Shown in pieces: positions 25,601 through 37,900 of a DNA stretch of 63,217 nt; positions within the stretch are counted from its first letter, which is position 1; the number at the start of each line of letters is the position of its first letter. Under the pieces are notes generated by a model, which saw only the letters and a program-made list of their open reading frames with translations, searched no databases and was not told the DNA's origin. The stretch is from Rhynchonema sp. JSB1_4 (Eukaryota; Nematoda; Chromadorea; Monhysterida; Xyalidae): NCBI GenBank assembly GCA_030248065.1, contig JASAMV010003760.1, forward strand, positions 1-63,217. The letters run 5' to 3'. A program made the position numbers and the translations under genes.

Positions 25601-28600
25601 TTTTGCTTGTGATACGAGCAATACATTCATGCTCCCGAGTGAAGCAGCAGCCCTGCCCAATGACAATATTACGTTTGTTAAGCGCTTTTTGCCCGCAACA
25701 CGCACTCAGAAGGTGACACACCTACACATTTCTGTGTCTTAATTGTCTTGATGCCTGCCCGCCTAAGCTTTACTGTTGCGCTTGACTGTGAGGTCGTTCT
25801 GAAAACGCATCTTATAGTTAATTTTATGCCATTTTTCCAACGCGTAGTTGCATCGCAAACGTGTAGTTTTGCCAACCACAACAATACGAGACTATTATTG
25901 GTTCATTGGTTTGAAGGTTCGAACTTTGGCAAACTGAAAAAAATGCTTCGCAAATAATTTTACAGAAAGAACGCGCCTGGATTGATTGTTATGCAACCTT
26001 ACTGCATGTATTTGATGAAACAAAAGTGCAGACTCCACATTTTTTCAGCACGAAATGAATAAACCTAAGATGTGTAGATAACAAATTTGACAGCAAGATC
26101 ATACCGACTTTGAAACATCACACGGAATGTGCATAGACTGGCGATGGCTTGGCCATGAACTGTATGCGTCAGTGGATCAGATGCGCAGGGCTGTGTGCTA
26201 CAGCAGGGTGGCCAAAGGTATGAAAAAGGTTTTGTGTAATTTTCATTCTTTGTATGAGTCCGAGGGCTGTACAGACATACCCTACTTTTCACAGCCTTCG
26301 ATTTCAACTTTAACCAGCTGCTAATACCAATTTCTCCTGTTTTGACACTTTGTAAATGTTCAAAACTTTTTTTTCATCCAAAAGATATGCACAGTATGTG
26401 ACCGTATTGTACCATTGATGCGATGGCCAGGCAGTCGTATTGAAATGGGCCCAACTTTTCGTTTTCGAATAGCAATAAAACTAATTACCAACATTAAACG
26501 TTTTATGGCCATCATTTCAACAACGGCTGTAACTCAGCTGTATGGTTGCACATACAGTACATGTCCCAAACAGGGCCAACGATAGCAACCCAGCCAAAAT
26601 TCAGCGACCAGATTTATGTACTAACTGGGGATAATTACTCATTATATAACCAAACCTAAGGACTAAGGCTTTTGTCTGTTTGATCTATTCTGAATGCTGC
26701 AACGATGCATTCCAGAGGCTCTTCAGTTGAATCTTGTCAACACGTTGGAGCCTTCTGGCATGTATCTGACTGCACTACAAACTTACCGAATGAAACATCT
26801 ATACACTTGTGCTAAAGCAGGTTTTAATTGTAAAAAATTCAAAAATACGACGCCGTTTGTCTGGTTGCCTGGTCCGCGCCACGACCCGATGTTTGTATTG
26901 ACACCTAAACAGTTGTTGTCTTTTCATTTGTGTCTACATCGTGTTGTCTGATCAATAGCACTCAATGTCTTTTCAATGCATATTTGAACAGTTTGCATAA
27001 ATTGGCGTAATTGTAACGCCGGCAAACACACATACATCAGCGCAAATTTAGTATCGTATTGGCTTTGACAATAAGCATTCAGCACAAAAACATTGCCCTA
27101 TTCTACGTATACCACCCACTCACAGTTTTCTCGCCAACAACTCAATTGGTCGTGTAACCATGAGCCTGGCTAGCATACTTGTCCAAAAACATAACGATAT
27201 TTCTGGCGCCCGATGTCTGAGTGCACTAGCGAGCAATTATTTTTCGGTAGTCGGTTGGTGCTTCGCATATCATACCAATTGGTCTCTGGTTTGGTATCAC
27301 GCTGTTTTCGTGTGATGTATTTGTGTTTGTTTCAGTTTCAAGCACCGCGCTTCATGCCGAGCCGGCTGCGGTTGCGTGCACGAGCGCGAAAAATGTTGGA
27401 AACACCGAAAATTGCACAATGTGTACCCGGCAGTTATTAGGGATACGGCCTGTCTCAGCGCAGTTTGAGCTCCTTTTCTAGTGCAGAACCCTAAATTAAA
27501 ACTCCAGAGATAAATAATAGCTTGTTCTCTAACCAGCTGGCCAACCGGAACATTTATTACCCCTCCTCGGACCAATGAAGCTGCACTTGTTTGATGCTTT
27601 ATGTCCATAGAATTGTGATTTTTCGGTATACCACTAAGGATTAGACCCGAAGCCTAGCGAAACAGCGGTACCACATATGTAAGTTATTGAGACACTGCTC
27701 AATTGCTGCCAGCAACATGTGCTACACACGCCATAATTATGCTGGTTCTTTGGAGAATAATTTATTGTTTGCAAAACCAGTTTTTTATAGAGAGGATTTA
27801 TATTAGTGGTTTTCGGATTTTCTATTCCATGCTCCCCGTGGTTATGTATGTATAGTCGTTTGTTTGAGACGGTGAAGCGATATAAGTCGCAAAAAATCTT
27901 TTGAGATACGATCTGAGAAACTAGCAAATGAAGATACTGTTTTGGATATCTTCAGCTCATCTCGTGCCACTTTGAGCTTGAATATTGAGTTTAACTTGCA
28001 CTCGGGCGGACCTCTATCCTCAGATTCGGGTCTTCAGCTCAGCATACTGTCACCACTGTCAAAGACGCACGTCCCTGTATGACATCCTGATAACTCAATT
28101 TTCGGGCTGGTGCTTTATACCATATCGGGGCACCATTCATTGGTATGTAGTTCATTCACATATGGCCGAACGGTTCTGCATTTATTTTTTTTCAGTGCAA
28201 ATCTGCAATTCTAATCCATCTGAAAATATACACGGCGCTCTTGCGCCAAAATTTGAAATGAATTTGTTGTCAACGCATGAAGTCAGAAATCGGGAAAGAT
28301 TATGATGTTCAGCATTTGACGGTTTTGAAAAATGGGCGCCGTGATCACGAAAGATATTCAGAATCTGAGCAAGTTCAAACCGTACCGGGGGCAGAAACGT
28401 AAGCGTAAGTGTCGTGTTAGAGTTATTCTGCCTTTTTAGATGTATTCTTGTGTTACATTCCCGCGAAAATAGTGTGATCGATCTATCAAGCCTGTCAGTT
28501 TTGTTGCTCCAAGTTTCAGTCCTGCCTGAGTTTTGTGCACAGCAGTTTTTGACAGGTGGGCGCAACTTGTATAAAGGTCATCCTCGGTCACCAAGCATGC

Positions 28601-28877
28601 TGCTCCATCACTTATTTTATAGTAGTTGACGTCAATCCGCTAACTCATATTATTATTTTCCCGCTGTGACAGAATCTGCCGCAAAACGTCCATGGTGCGT
28701 CAATGTAACGGGTCAATGACCTGTGTCAACCTCTCCACAATTAGCCGCATGAGTATTGTGCTTCTGTCAGCGTTTGGAAGCTAAAATACTGCGTGGATCT
28801 AAGAAGCCAAGTACCACTGATACAAAATGTCGCTTCACACACGCGAATTGATCTCAAAAACAATTATCCATTCACAG
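22647..28877. other. Gene-poor divergent region between myosin and KChIP-like gene
   Basis: 6.2 kb separating two divergently transcribed genes. It should hold the missing 5' exons and promoters of both, but I could not recognise any. Many short open frames occur on both strands (the longest is 136 codons at 25332-25742, plus strand) without family resemblance. Two copies of the TGAAACATCA motif lie at 23721 and 26111. Confidence 0.4.
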
Positions 28878-30274
28878 AACTTGAGCTGGAGCAGCCGGAC
28901 CCAGCTACGGTGCACTGTGTACCGCGCAGTGTCAGCTACTACGCCGAGCACACGAACTTTACGCGAGAGGAGATCAAATGCCTCTATCAGTCCTTCAAAG
29001 CGGTAAGTCTGGAAATATTTCCATATATTTATGGAAATCATCAGCCTTATTTGGTAGCCCAATGTAGGCAACGATGCGTTTGTCACCTCTGATTTGTTGT
29101 CATGCCAATTGGGCCAACTTTGACAAAGGCATGTGGAACATTTTTTTTCTTTTCCAGACATTTCACACGGGCACAATGGACGAAATGAAGCTGAAACGGA
29201 TCTTTCACGAAATCTTTCCTCATGGACGTTGGTCACGAACGATGATTTTCTCTTTTCTAGTTTTTAAAATTTCCTCTTTTATTTTTTACTTCGTTTTTCA
29301 GACTGCGAACTTTTCACGCGTCTGATATTCCAGGCGTGCGACAGGAAGAAAAAGGGCTACATCACTTTCGAGGTTATTATACTAAAAACAATGAGAGAGA
29401 GAGAAAGTTTCCAAGTTAAATTTGAGAGAAAATCATCATGCAGGAATATATCGAATGTCTATCGGTGCTGTGTCGCGGTTCGAACCAAGAGAAAATCGAC
29501 TGGATATTCAACATGTACGACAGAGATCACGATGACGTCATATACCCGAGCGACCTGGCCAGGGTCATCACAGCTGTTTACAGGTACACCAAAGTTAAGG
29601 AACACTCTCTGCATCTTTTGTTTGATTGTGCACTACCTCAATTTTGAGACTGACACTTTGGATTGGAAGGTATGTACATCAAACCTGCTGATCTATTGTC
29701 GGATATACTGTACATGTTCACGTGACTTCTTGCGTTTACTTCGAGATCTGACTGCGATGCCACTGATTTTGACCAGCGCGCAAGAAGTTTGTTTATTACG
29801 CATCCGTAGACCCAGATAGGGACCAGAGGGATCTCGTTCGACCACCGACTTTGACATCTCTGTCGTAGTGGGGAAAACGGAGGTTCCAGATTGCTTCCCT
29901 ATGGATAAAATTTGCAACACGAGCATACTCGGGACGCCTGAGAAGCCGTTCACTATATGTCTAGTGATTCACCAGGGTGAAACTGTACAGCTGTTAGTTT
30001 TTCAGTCTAAGTGGCAAAGTGCAGCTATCCGACCAATGCGCCATCCGGGAACACTCGGAGGAGGTCTTTGAGGTCAGAAACGTGATTTGCGAGTTTCAAG
30101 TTTTCTTAAATGCTCCCCCTGAACAAGACGATGTTTCAGAAGCTGGACTCGATTTACCTGGGCTTTATCACACGTGAGCGATTTATGCAAGCCTGCGCTG
30201 AGGACCCCAAGATCCTGGCCATGATATCTGAACAACAGGAGAGATTGTTAACTGTGATGAAAAAGAGAAGATAA
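28878..30274 (+). CDS. KChIP-like neuronal calcium sensor protein (5' end not found)
   Basis: Exons 28878-29002, 29158-29227, 29302-29372, 29444-29583, 30006-30072 and 30128-30274 (stop TAA); about 206 codons, phases consistent. Order matches Kv-channel-interacting proteins: VHCVPRS..TNFTREEIKCLYQSFK, MDEMKLKRIFHEIFPHG, LFTRLIFQACDRKKKGYITFE, EYIECLSVLCRGSNQEKIDWIFNMYD, then HSEEVF..MFQKLD and ITRERFMQAC. KChIPs bind the N-terminus of Kv4 potassium channels and set their surface level and inactivation. Only the third EF loop (DRDHDDVIYPSD) keeps Asp at 1, 3 and 5; the second has Lys at 3 and 5, and the fourth ends in Arg instead of Glu, so calcium binding is probably reduced. The 29228 donor (GTTGGT) is weak. 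The N-terminal exon that normally varies between isoforms was not seen. Confidence 0.85.
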
Positions 30275-31176
30275 TACATAGTTCACCAAGAGGAGAGTTG
30301 TTGATCCCAAATGTTTGGTGATTTACGATATTCGTTTTTCGTGCCTGGAAGATTGACCCCAAGACTCGGTTCATTTGCTGGTACAGTAGTTTAGTTTATG
30401 CCCGCAACGTACTGTCTCACCACGATGAGCATACATACATCGCCGGGCCTAAACCATTGGTGTCAATCCCGGCGTGCCGACCCGCACTGCCGGACTTCCC
30501 AGCCCAACATTGTCCAAGTTAAGAAAAAATGGTGGTTTTTTTCGCCAGAAACCGCGATTTTTTTTAGGATTTGGCACCGGATTTAATCTTAGTTTGGAGC
30601 TGACAATTTTGGGTCAAATCCTTGTTTCTCAAAAACAACTATACAAAGTCATCATCAGAAAAAGGTTTGGTCAAAATAATGGGGCCGGGTCAGGCTTTCC
30701 CATGGTCGGGCCGGTCCGGACCGGGCAAACCCGGCCCGATTTACACCTCTGGTCTGAGCATATTTAGGCCGGCGATTGATCAATTATGTACCTCACCCAC
30801 GTACAATAACAATGGGCACTGATCGCTTGGGAACAACAAATTGAGAAACAAAATAGAGTACTGTATACGTACATATATGTATGCTTGTATGCTTTGTCCT
30901 GAGCTGTTTGGATGCCAATTACGATTCCGAACGTTATTGTTTTTCTGTTGTTTTTGTATCATAATCTGAAGACAAGTTGGCAGAAAATACTCTAAATTCT
31001 AAACGCAATGCTCTGCGTCACAAATCATCCGAAGAATTAATAAACGAAGCGGATAGGTGTGTCAGCTTGGCCTGCTGTTGATTTTCTTGGCTTTATGCTA
31101 AATTTGATCATTTAACCCCAGTGTTCAATCGATATTTTTCTGATTTTTTCGAAAAGCCAAACTTCTGAATATAGTT
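30275..31176. other. Intergenic, nothing recognised
   Basis: About 900 bp between the KChIP-like stop and the peptide gene start. It has one GGGCCGG/CCGGTC-rich patch (30680-30745) and otherwise unstructured DNA. The promoter of the peptide gene should be here; no clear TATA box. Confidence 0.4.
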
Positions 31177-31482
31177 ATGAAGTCTGCCATCCTTCTGATC
31201 ATTGCCTTTGCCTTGAGCATGCAAGTTTTCGCGGCGGATCCGTCAAACAGCAAAGAGTCGCCACAAAGAGAGCAGAAGAAGGACACCATGGACAGTGTGA
31301 TAAACGATATTCTGAGCACCGTCAATAAGAAGTCCAAGCGACAAGGTATATTTCAACAAAAATCCGTAACATGTTATATCGTTTCTAAGCCAAAAAAATG
31401 AAAAACTGAAACTTTTTTTCCAGTATGGCGTTCCTTTATGTGCGTCCGACGTGGTTGTGCACCATCGGATTTCTACAAATGA
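31177..31482 (+). CDS. Small secreted peptide precursor, neuropeptide-like
   Basis: Two exons: 31177-31345 (CAAG then GTATAT donor) and 31424-31482 (TTTTTTTCCAG acceptor, stop TGA), 75 codons. The N-terminus MKSAILLIIAFALSMQVFA is a typical signal peptide, followed by a charged propeptide. The intron falls exactly after a KSKR processing site, so exon 2 encodes almost only the predicted mature peptide: it starts with Gln (able to cyclise to pyroglutamate), has a C-x4-C pair (CVRRGC) and ends DFYK. This is the layout of a neurohormone precursor. I cannot assign it to a family; the short Cys ring recalls vasopressin-like and CNMamide-like peptides only in spacing. It could also be a defence or structural peptide. 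The F1 element begins 20 bp after the stop. Confidence 0.7.
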
Positions 31483-31501
31483 TGATAGCTGAAACATCAA
31501 T

Positions 31502-31729
31502 GGGTGATATTTTCGAAACGGTGTAAAGGTCAGTTGGGTGCAAAGGTCGGTGGAAAGCTCGGTCGACAGCTCAGTGTGATAGTCCTCGGTGTAAACTTGA
31601 AACATTCCACGTTAATAACAGGCAATGTTTCACACGTTTACACCGAGCTACGCCGACCGAGCTTTCGACCAACTTTACACCGACCTTTACGCCCAACTGA
31701 CCTTGACACCGTTTCGAAAATTCCACCCA
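31502..31729. mobile_element. Fold-back MITE family F1, copy 3
   Basis: About 228 bp, starting 20 bp after the stop codon of the small secreted-peptide gene, so it is probably transcribed as part of that gene's 3' untranslated region. The arms match copies 1 and 2. No clear target duplication. Confidence 0.82.
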
Positions 31730-34440
31730 CTGTTGGTGCGATTGGTGTTGCGGACCTTCTTAGATCTAGTCGATATTTTTTGCAACATTTTCAAATGTTT
31801 CACACACATTTTCACTTGGTTGTCATTGAGCAATATCAAATTTGGTGATCGAATCGAATCGGATATCGGACCTGCCGTGTTTCGGTTTCGGATATTCGTG
31901 TCCAGTATCCAAGGAAGGCCGATTCGATTCCATCATAAAGTTTGATATCCAACATTATATGCGTTTTTGTTGATCAGTTGCTGTTGTGGAATAAATGTTT
32001 AATCTCCTCTCTTGCAGTTTGGGTGGGTGAAGCAGCACAAAATTTCATTGTCTATGGTGTGTGACTGCAAAGATATTAGGTAATGCATTATAGGTGTCTG
32101 GCCAGCAATGGACAGATTAAAAACCTCCGTTATCAATCATCGCTAACCTATGTATGCTTAATTCAATTGCAAAATCATGGAGCAGAAATTCTGGGATTAG
32201 TGTTATGTACAATTTCGGGATCATCCTGAGAAAATTACAGTGATTTCAGCTACAACGCCGTATTCACTTTATTGGTTCAAAACAAGACGGGATGTTCATC
32301 TGAGGGTCACACGCGTGTCACTATAATCATCATATTGAAGCCGGTCTGACGGGCTGAAAAAAGTAAAAGCATGAAGAAACGTTGATAGAATTATATTTTC
32401 AGCGCGCGCACATACACAAACACGACACCGCGACACAAGTTTCTATATGGCTAAGTGCCCACCCGCTCACCGCCTGTGCAGTTCGCGTTTATAAAAAAGC
32501 ACAAAATAAATACAGCAACGCCGCGTCATTTTGTGATCAGGTAGTATTTTGATACTTTTTCACCTTCAAAGCTACTGCTGCGCTTATTTTCATGCTATGA
32601 CTCGTGCTGAAACGCATTACGACTAAAATTGATGTTTTTCATGTGCATGCATTTGGTGCACCATGAAGTTTTAAATGTTCTCCCACGTGAAAATGAGGGG
32701 GACCCAAGGCACAACACACTTACTCTGTGCGCGCAAAGGACCCGTCTGGCGAATATCTTGAAACAGGCTAAATAAAACAGCGTTTTGTTCAAAACTCTGT
32801 CAGCTGGTAGACGTGCCTACTTTCTTTGCTCCAAAGAGACAATTTTGAACAGTTTCGGTATAATAATAGACAGAAACGTACTGAATGATTTTCTGATCAT
32901 TAGTTGTGTGACCCGTTTTAGGCTTTTTATTCACACCCTGTTATTTATTTATTGTTTTGACAGAATTTGCTCTAATTTTTAGACGATGGCACATTTATTT
33001 TAATCGTATGAGAAATTAATGATTTCCAAAACAGCTTTGAAGGCCGGTCACAATCAAGAACAGAAAACGTGATTTTTTCTCTCTCGTTTTTTCTGCGCTC
33101 ATGCGTTTTTTTGGCACTTTCAATAAATGTGGGTGCTTCAGTTCTTTTAGTAATATTGCAGGCGAACAACTGCTGAAGATTAGTCCGACAAGAATCGTGC
33201 TCCGTTTGGTCAGTTTGTTCCTGATTTGCCACATAAGGTTTTGAAGGATGTCAACCAACTAGAAATAGTGAAACAAGGCCAAAACTTTGAAATACCATGA
33301 AAAAGTCCGAAAAAAACGCACTAGTGCAAAAAGTGTGCCTTTTATACAAATCAACAGGTCCTTTTTGTCACTTTCGTTTGCAAAAACGAGAGCGATAAAG
33401 TGAGTCACTCAAAAGTGACCAAAAAAGCAAGGTGACAAATAAGATGATGATGTTTTTTCTTGCAGCAAGAGTTGATTTTGACCAGGCTTTCAGATTTGCG
33501 TTTGCTTGCGGTTTGACTGAAACACAAATTATGCGCTGCTATGTGTCAGTCAGCATTATCACTTGTCAAACCAACCACTTTGATTCTATCCTTGCCTAAA
33601 TAAATAGTTTTGTTCAGAGATGTATAGGGTATGCACTTAGCGCGAAACTTAATCGAGTTTATCCGTCCTAAACAAACAAATCGACGCGCAAAATTTTATT
33701 CATGCCTGAGTTAATTTTGCGTGTTGAAAGGTTCTCGAGATAACTATTTTTGTACATTACTAAGAGACTATGTAGCACACAAGAAAATAAAATACTTTTT
33801 GGCCGAAATAGAAGAGCAGTAACTGGATTATGGGGAAGCGTTATCGCGTTATCTTTCCGTCCAAATAAAAGCGTTTCATGCTTCACCGACAAGACCGACG
33901 AGTTGCTCATTTTTCATATTGGCTTGCAGTTGCATGTAGACATCTATAAAACTAAACCTGAAAAAAGTGCCTCGGTCTGTCTGTGCGTGCGTGTCACAAT
34001 TTTGATTGGCCGTTGAGGATTTTAGCTTCAGTAAACGTAATTTATCAGTCAAATGTCTCTCCATCCAGCACAAAGTGACACATGTCAACAACTGTTTACT
34101 GCTGTGGGCTTAGGCTTAGGCTGCAACGTTGTTGTTATGACGTTGGCTTTGGCTTCAACGTTGTTATGTTTTTATAATTACGTTGGCTGCAACGTTGACG
34201 TGTGACGTGTTCGGCAACGTTTGCTGGATGGAAGACATTGTTGTGAAGTTGGCTGAGTGAAGAATGTTCTTAACTTTCATTATTTACAGATGGAATAAAC
34301 TTTAAACTTCAACCAAAGTAACAACATCATGACCGTTGCTCATTTCCCAGCAATTCATACGTCATGGTAAAGCGCAAAAATTCACAGGATCAAACACAAC
34401 CGGACCATAAGAAGTACTTCAAAACAAGACTCTCGCAGCT
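31730..34440. other. Intergenic, nothing recognised
   Basis: About 2.7 kb with AT-rich sequence and short open frames only. Possible polyadenylation signal AATAAA near 31992 for the peptide gene. A patch at 34110-34215 repeats the palindrome-containing motif GCAACGTTG several times. Confidence 0.4.
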
Positions 34441-34449
34441 GTGAAGTGG

Positions 34450-34770
34450 AAGGGTTAGGACGGTTTCTAACTGGATACTGAGTGGTAAACTCTGAGGATG
34501 CGCTCTGATGGGCTAATATTATGCTGAGTGGTAAATAAATGTCTGAGGGCACTTTCTAACGGGCTAACGGATGCTAAGTGATAAATCTCTTAGGACGCTT
34601 TCTAACTGGATACTGAGTGGCAAATCTCTGAGGATGTTTTTTTGACGGGCTAGCTGAGTGGTAAAACTCTAAGATGCTAACGTACAGGTTGATCGATAAC
34701 GGGATGCTGAGTGGTAAATTCGTGAAAACGCCATAGTCCACAGGCAAACCGAAAGCTGAGCGGCAAATCT
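34450..34770. repeat. Degenerate minisatellite, unit about 50-60 bp
   Basis: About six diverged tandem units, each with GATGCTGAGTGGTAAATCTC, a TGAGGACGC-like step and TTCTAACGGGCTAA. It lies roughly 150 bp before the Four-jointed-like start codon. Confidence 0.7.
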
Positions 34771-34917
34771 CATATGATGCTTGCGCTAAGCGCTTTATGA
34801 CTGAAACCCGGCGCATAGGCACGGGTCCTGTGTCCGGTCTGAAACAATAAATTGAAATTCAGAAAAAAGTTTTTGCCTTGTTCATAAATTTCAGAAACGC
34901 GAATCTACAAACAAACA

Positions 34918-37900
34918 ATGCACAACTCCACAGCCAGTCATGCTCTGCTTACGTCGCTCAAGATTGTCCTACTATTCTGCTGCGCCATCACAGTAACCAT
35001 GTTTGTTGTGGCGGTCCTCCATGACAATCCGGTTGGTTGGCTGATGTTTCACAACTACATGAAAGCGGACAAGTTATCACTTTTTCTAAAAGCTGTAGCA
35101 GTCAGTCGCTTGTAGTCCAGCAACCTGGACTAGATGAACCAGTTACCCCGCTTCAAGCCTGATGATATAATGACAATGGTATAACAGCAGTGAGATCTGG
35201 CTGTTTCGGCCCGTTTTCGCGTACGGGGTCGCTGTGGCAGACCTAATCGGAGATAACAGTTCTAACCCCGCCTAAGTCGGCGACAAAGTGAACTTGTGCC
35301 CACAATAAGGTGGAAGCTCTTCAAAAGTTACCCTTTTCGCTGCGAGAGCCTCTTGTTGGAATATGTTTAACGCTATTTTGCATAATTAGTCGTTAAACCC
35401 CCTGATTAGCGCGGGAATAGAGTTATCGCACTGACCGAAAAGGGTATTGTATTGTTATTGTAGGCCCCTAATCACTGGTATTGTCCCCAATGATCGGCAT
35501 GCCGTTTTATGGTTCTTTTTTCTTCAGAAGGCGCTCGAAAGTCATTCCGAGGAAGTGCTACTGAATGGAGCGCCAGAATTTGTCAAACTTTATGGTAGTG
35601 ACGATCCAGCCAACGCCGTGCATAAACTCGATCCGCATGAACCAGGTGACGTTTGGCGTGTTATTAAAATTTAGGCTTAAAATGACTTGGTGCACACACG
35701 TCTTTGCTTCAACGAAAAGGCACATTGGTGCTATTTCTCTAGTCGATTTAGTCAATAAGTGGATTTGACCATGCCTATTTGGAGAGGGCAGCTTGATTGA
35801 GGAGCACAGGGCACGAGAGGCGTGTTCCGTTCCTAATTTTGACCATCGTAAAAGTTGTCCAACGACATGTGCGCTGGGGTGTTGAAACTCCTAATCAAAA
35901 TGGTGTTCAGATAAAAATCGGTGTGTGATATATGCGCATGCGCGCGCCTTGTTTTGAATGGTATGATCTGATTCCTGATATTGATGTTTTGTCGACTACA
36001 TTGCAATCAGCCAAAATTCATGCTTTCAGCTCCCAAAAACCGTTGTGCGCGGTTCGCTGGTCGAATTCGATCGGCTGAGCAGTTCATGACCGAAAACGCC
36101 ACTTTCGAACGTTGTGGCCGAATGCCAAATGTTGCAGCAACACTGGAGGACGGGACCAGTGTTTGCGTCAGATACCGGCATCCACATGACTATCTCACCA
36201 CTGGTGCGTTTTTGACCACCATCACTGTTTTTTTGACCAGCGTAGTTGTTCCCCCTGGTGGGTTTCGGCACTGTTTTTGACCAGCGTACGTACCTGTTAT
36301 CCATGCTTGACCATCAAGAGACAGATGTGTTAATTTTTTGGTTGGATGATTCAGATCAGGCGTCTTTGAAGCTGCCTTGACCATATGTAATGCATTTTGC
36401 AGCTGGTACAAGATACCCTCTGCATCAGTGAAGTGATTGTAAATAAACATTGTACTACATATAGCTGCTGCCGGGAACACGTTTTCCCGTCCACAGGGCT
36501 GGATCAATAAGAAAAACCGGGTGACCTACATTATGTGTGGCTTCAACCCATTATGATGATAGCCATTGGCGCCTTCTGTTTGAAAGCCACGGTCTCCAGC
36601 ATTAAAATTTCTGAGATTTCGAAAGTCACCATATATTGAAAATGACTGCAGGCGATATTCTCACATTCTACGTTGCACAACTGCTTGGCATCAGCTCAGT
36701 TCCGTGCGTTGTGCTCGTTGCTGTTGATCCGCTATCAAAATGGTTGTATCTTGATGAGTCTGTGGGCAGCAATGTGTGGAAACCGGGCACCTATGCCGCT
36801 GTGAGCGAGTGGGTGCCTGGATTAAAAAGGTGAGCGAATTCTGGATTTCGAATCAGACCACGTGTTTTTTGTGTTTCTCTCTGCACAAGCAGTGTCACAT
36901 ATCCAACTCGTGAAATTATTTGGGCGGGTCACGCGGCTGCTGCTATCTCTGAGATAATGTTGTCACTGATGCTAACCTGGTGCACCGCCCGCCTACGTCG
37001 AAAACGGCCAACCAAAAGCATCTTTCGCTATTTATGTATATTTTATGAAACATTTTGTCGGGAAAGGCATATGGCACATGGAGCTTTACGCAGATCACAC
37101 AGACAGCAAATAATGTGAAAAACGTCAAATGTCTTCCAGACTGCCAATACCCAATATTCTGCTGGACGCTATTCAAAAACGACGCTCAACGGTGCTCCCC
37201 TCGGACCTCGAGCGATTATCCGGTCACGAAGCCAATCTAGTCACACAATTCAGCGAAATGTTCGCGTTTGATTATTTGACGGGTCACTACGACAGGTGGG
37301 CTGATGTTTCATCGGTTGGTTTCCGAGATTTTGTGTCGCGCTGTTTTACACGCCAAGACCGATTTCAAACTTGACGCTGGTGATGCGGGCCTGAAACTTT
37401 CGGGCCCCTTCTGTATGTAATTTGCTGTGCGCGCGGCGCGCGAAGGCAAAATATATACGATATCATCCGCCATTCTATCGCACTACCCTTGACGGTCGGA
37501 TAGGATCAGGCAGGAAAATGGTCCGTCTGTATACGATAGCAGCGTTGGGCAAAAAAACGACGGCGTTTTTTCTTAAAAAAACGACGTTTTTTTTCAAAAA
37601 AAACGCCTGTGTCGTTTTTCGTTTTTTTTTAAATCCTGAATTTGCTTGATTTTCCCTGATTTTTTCAGGGAAAGTACCCTGATTATCAAGGAAAATCAAT
37701 TTTTTGTCCCATTTTTTTCAAAAAATTTTCGACCAAATTTTACTTTGACGAGATACGTCGATATACGGAGTTTGACTTTCAGTGATGACCCCGGCCAAAG
37801 TTGGTCCCATGATGCGGGTCTGATATGGGATCTTAACAACTCGCTAGAAAAGGGTTGAAACCCGTTTATTTTGCCTCAGAACACATAGAACTACTTCATT

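Noticed and set aside
25332..25742. 136-codon open frame, plus strand, in the gene-poor region
   Set aside because: No recognisable domain, signal peptide or splice context; random frames of this length are expected here.
36026..36290. Initial reading of 36026-36290 and 62340-62570 as a dispersed transposon
   Set aside because: 36030-36203 is a coding exon of the Four-jointed-like gene (CGRMPNVAATLEDGT); the second copy is therefore a pseudo-exon.
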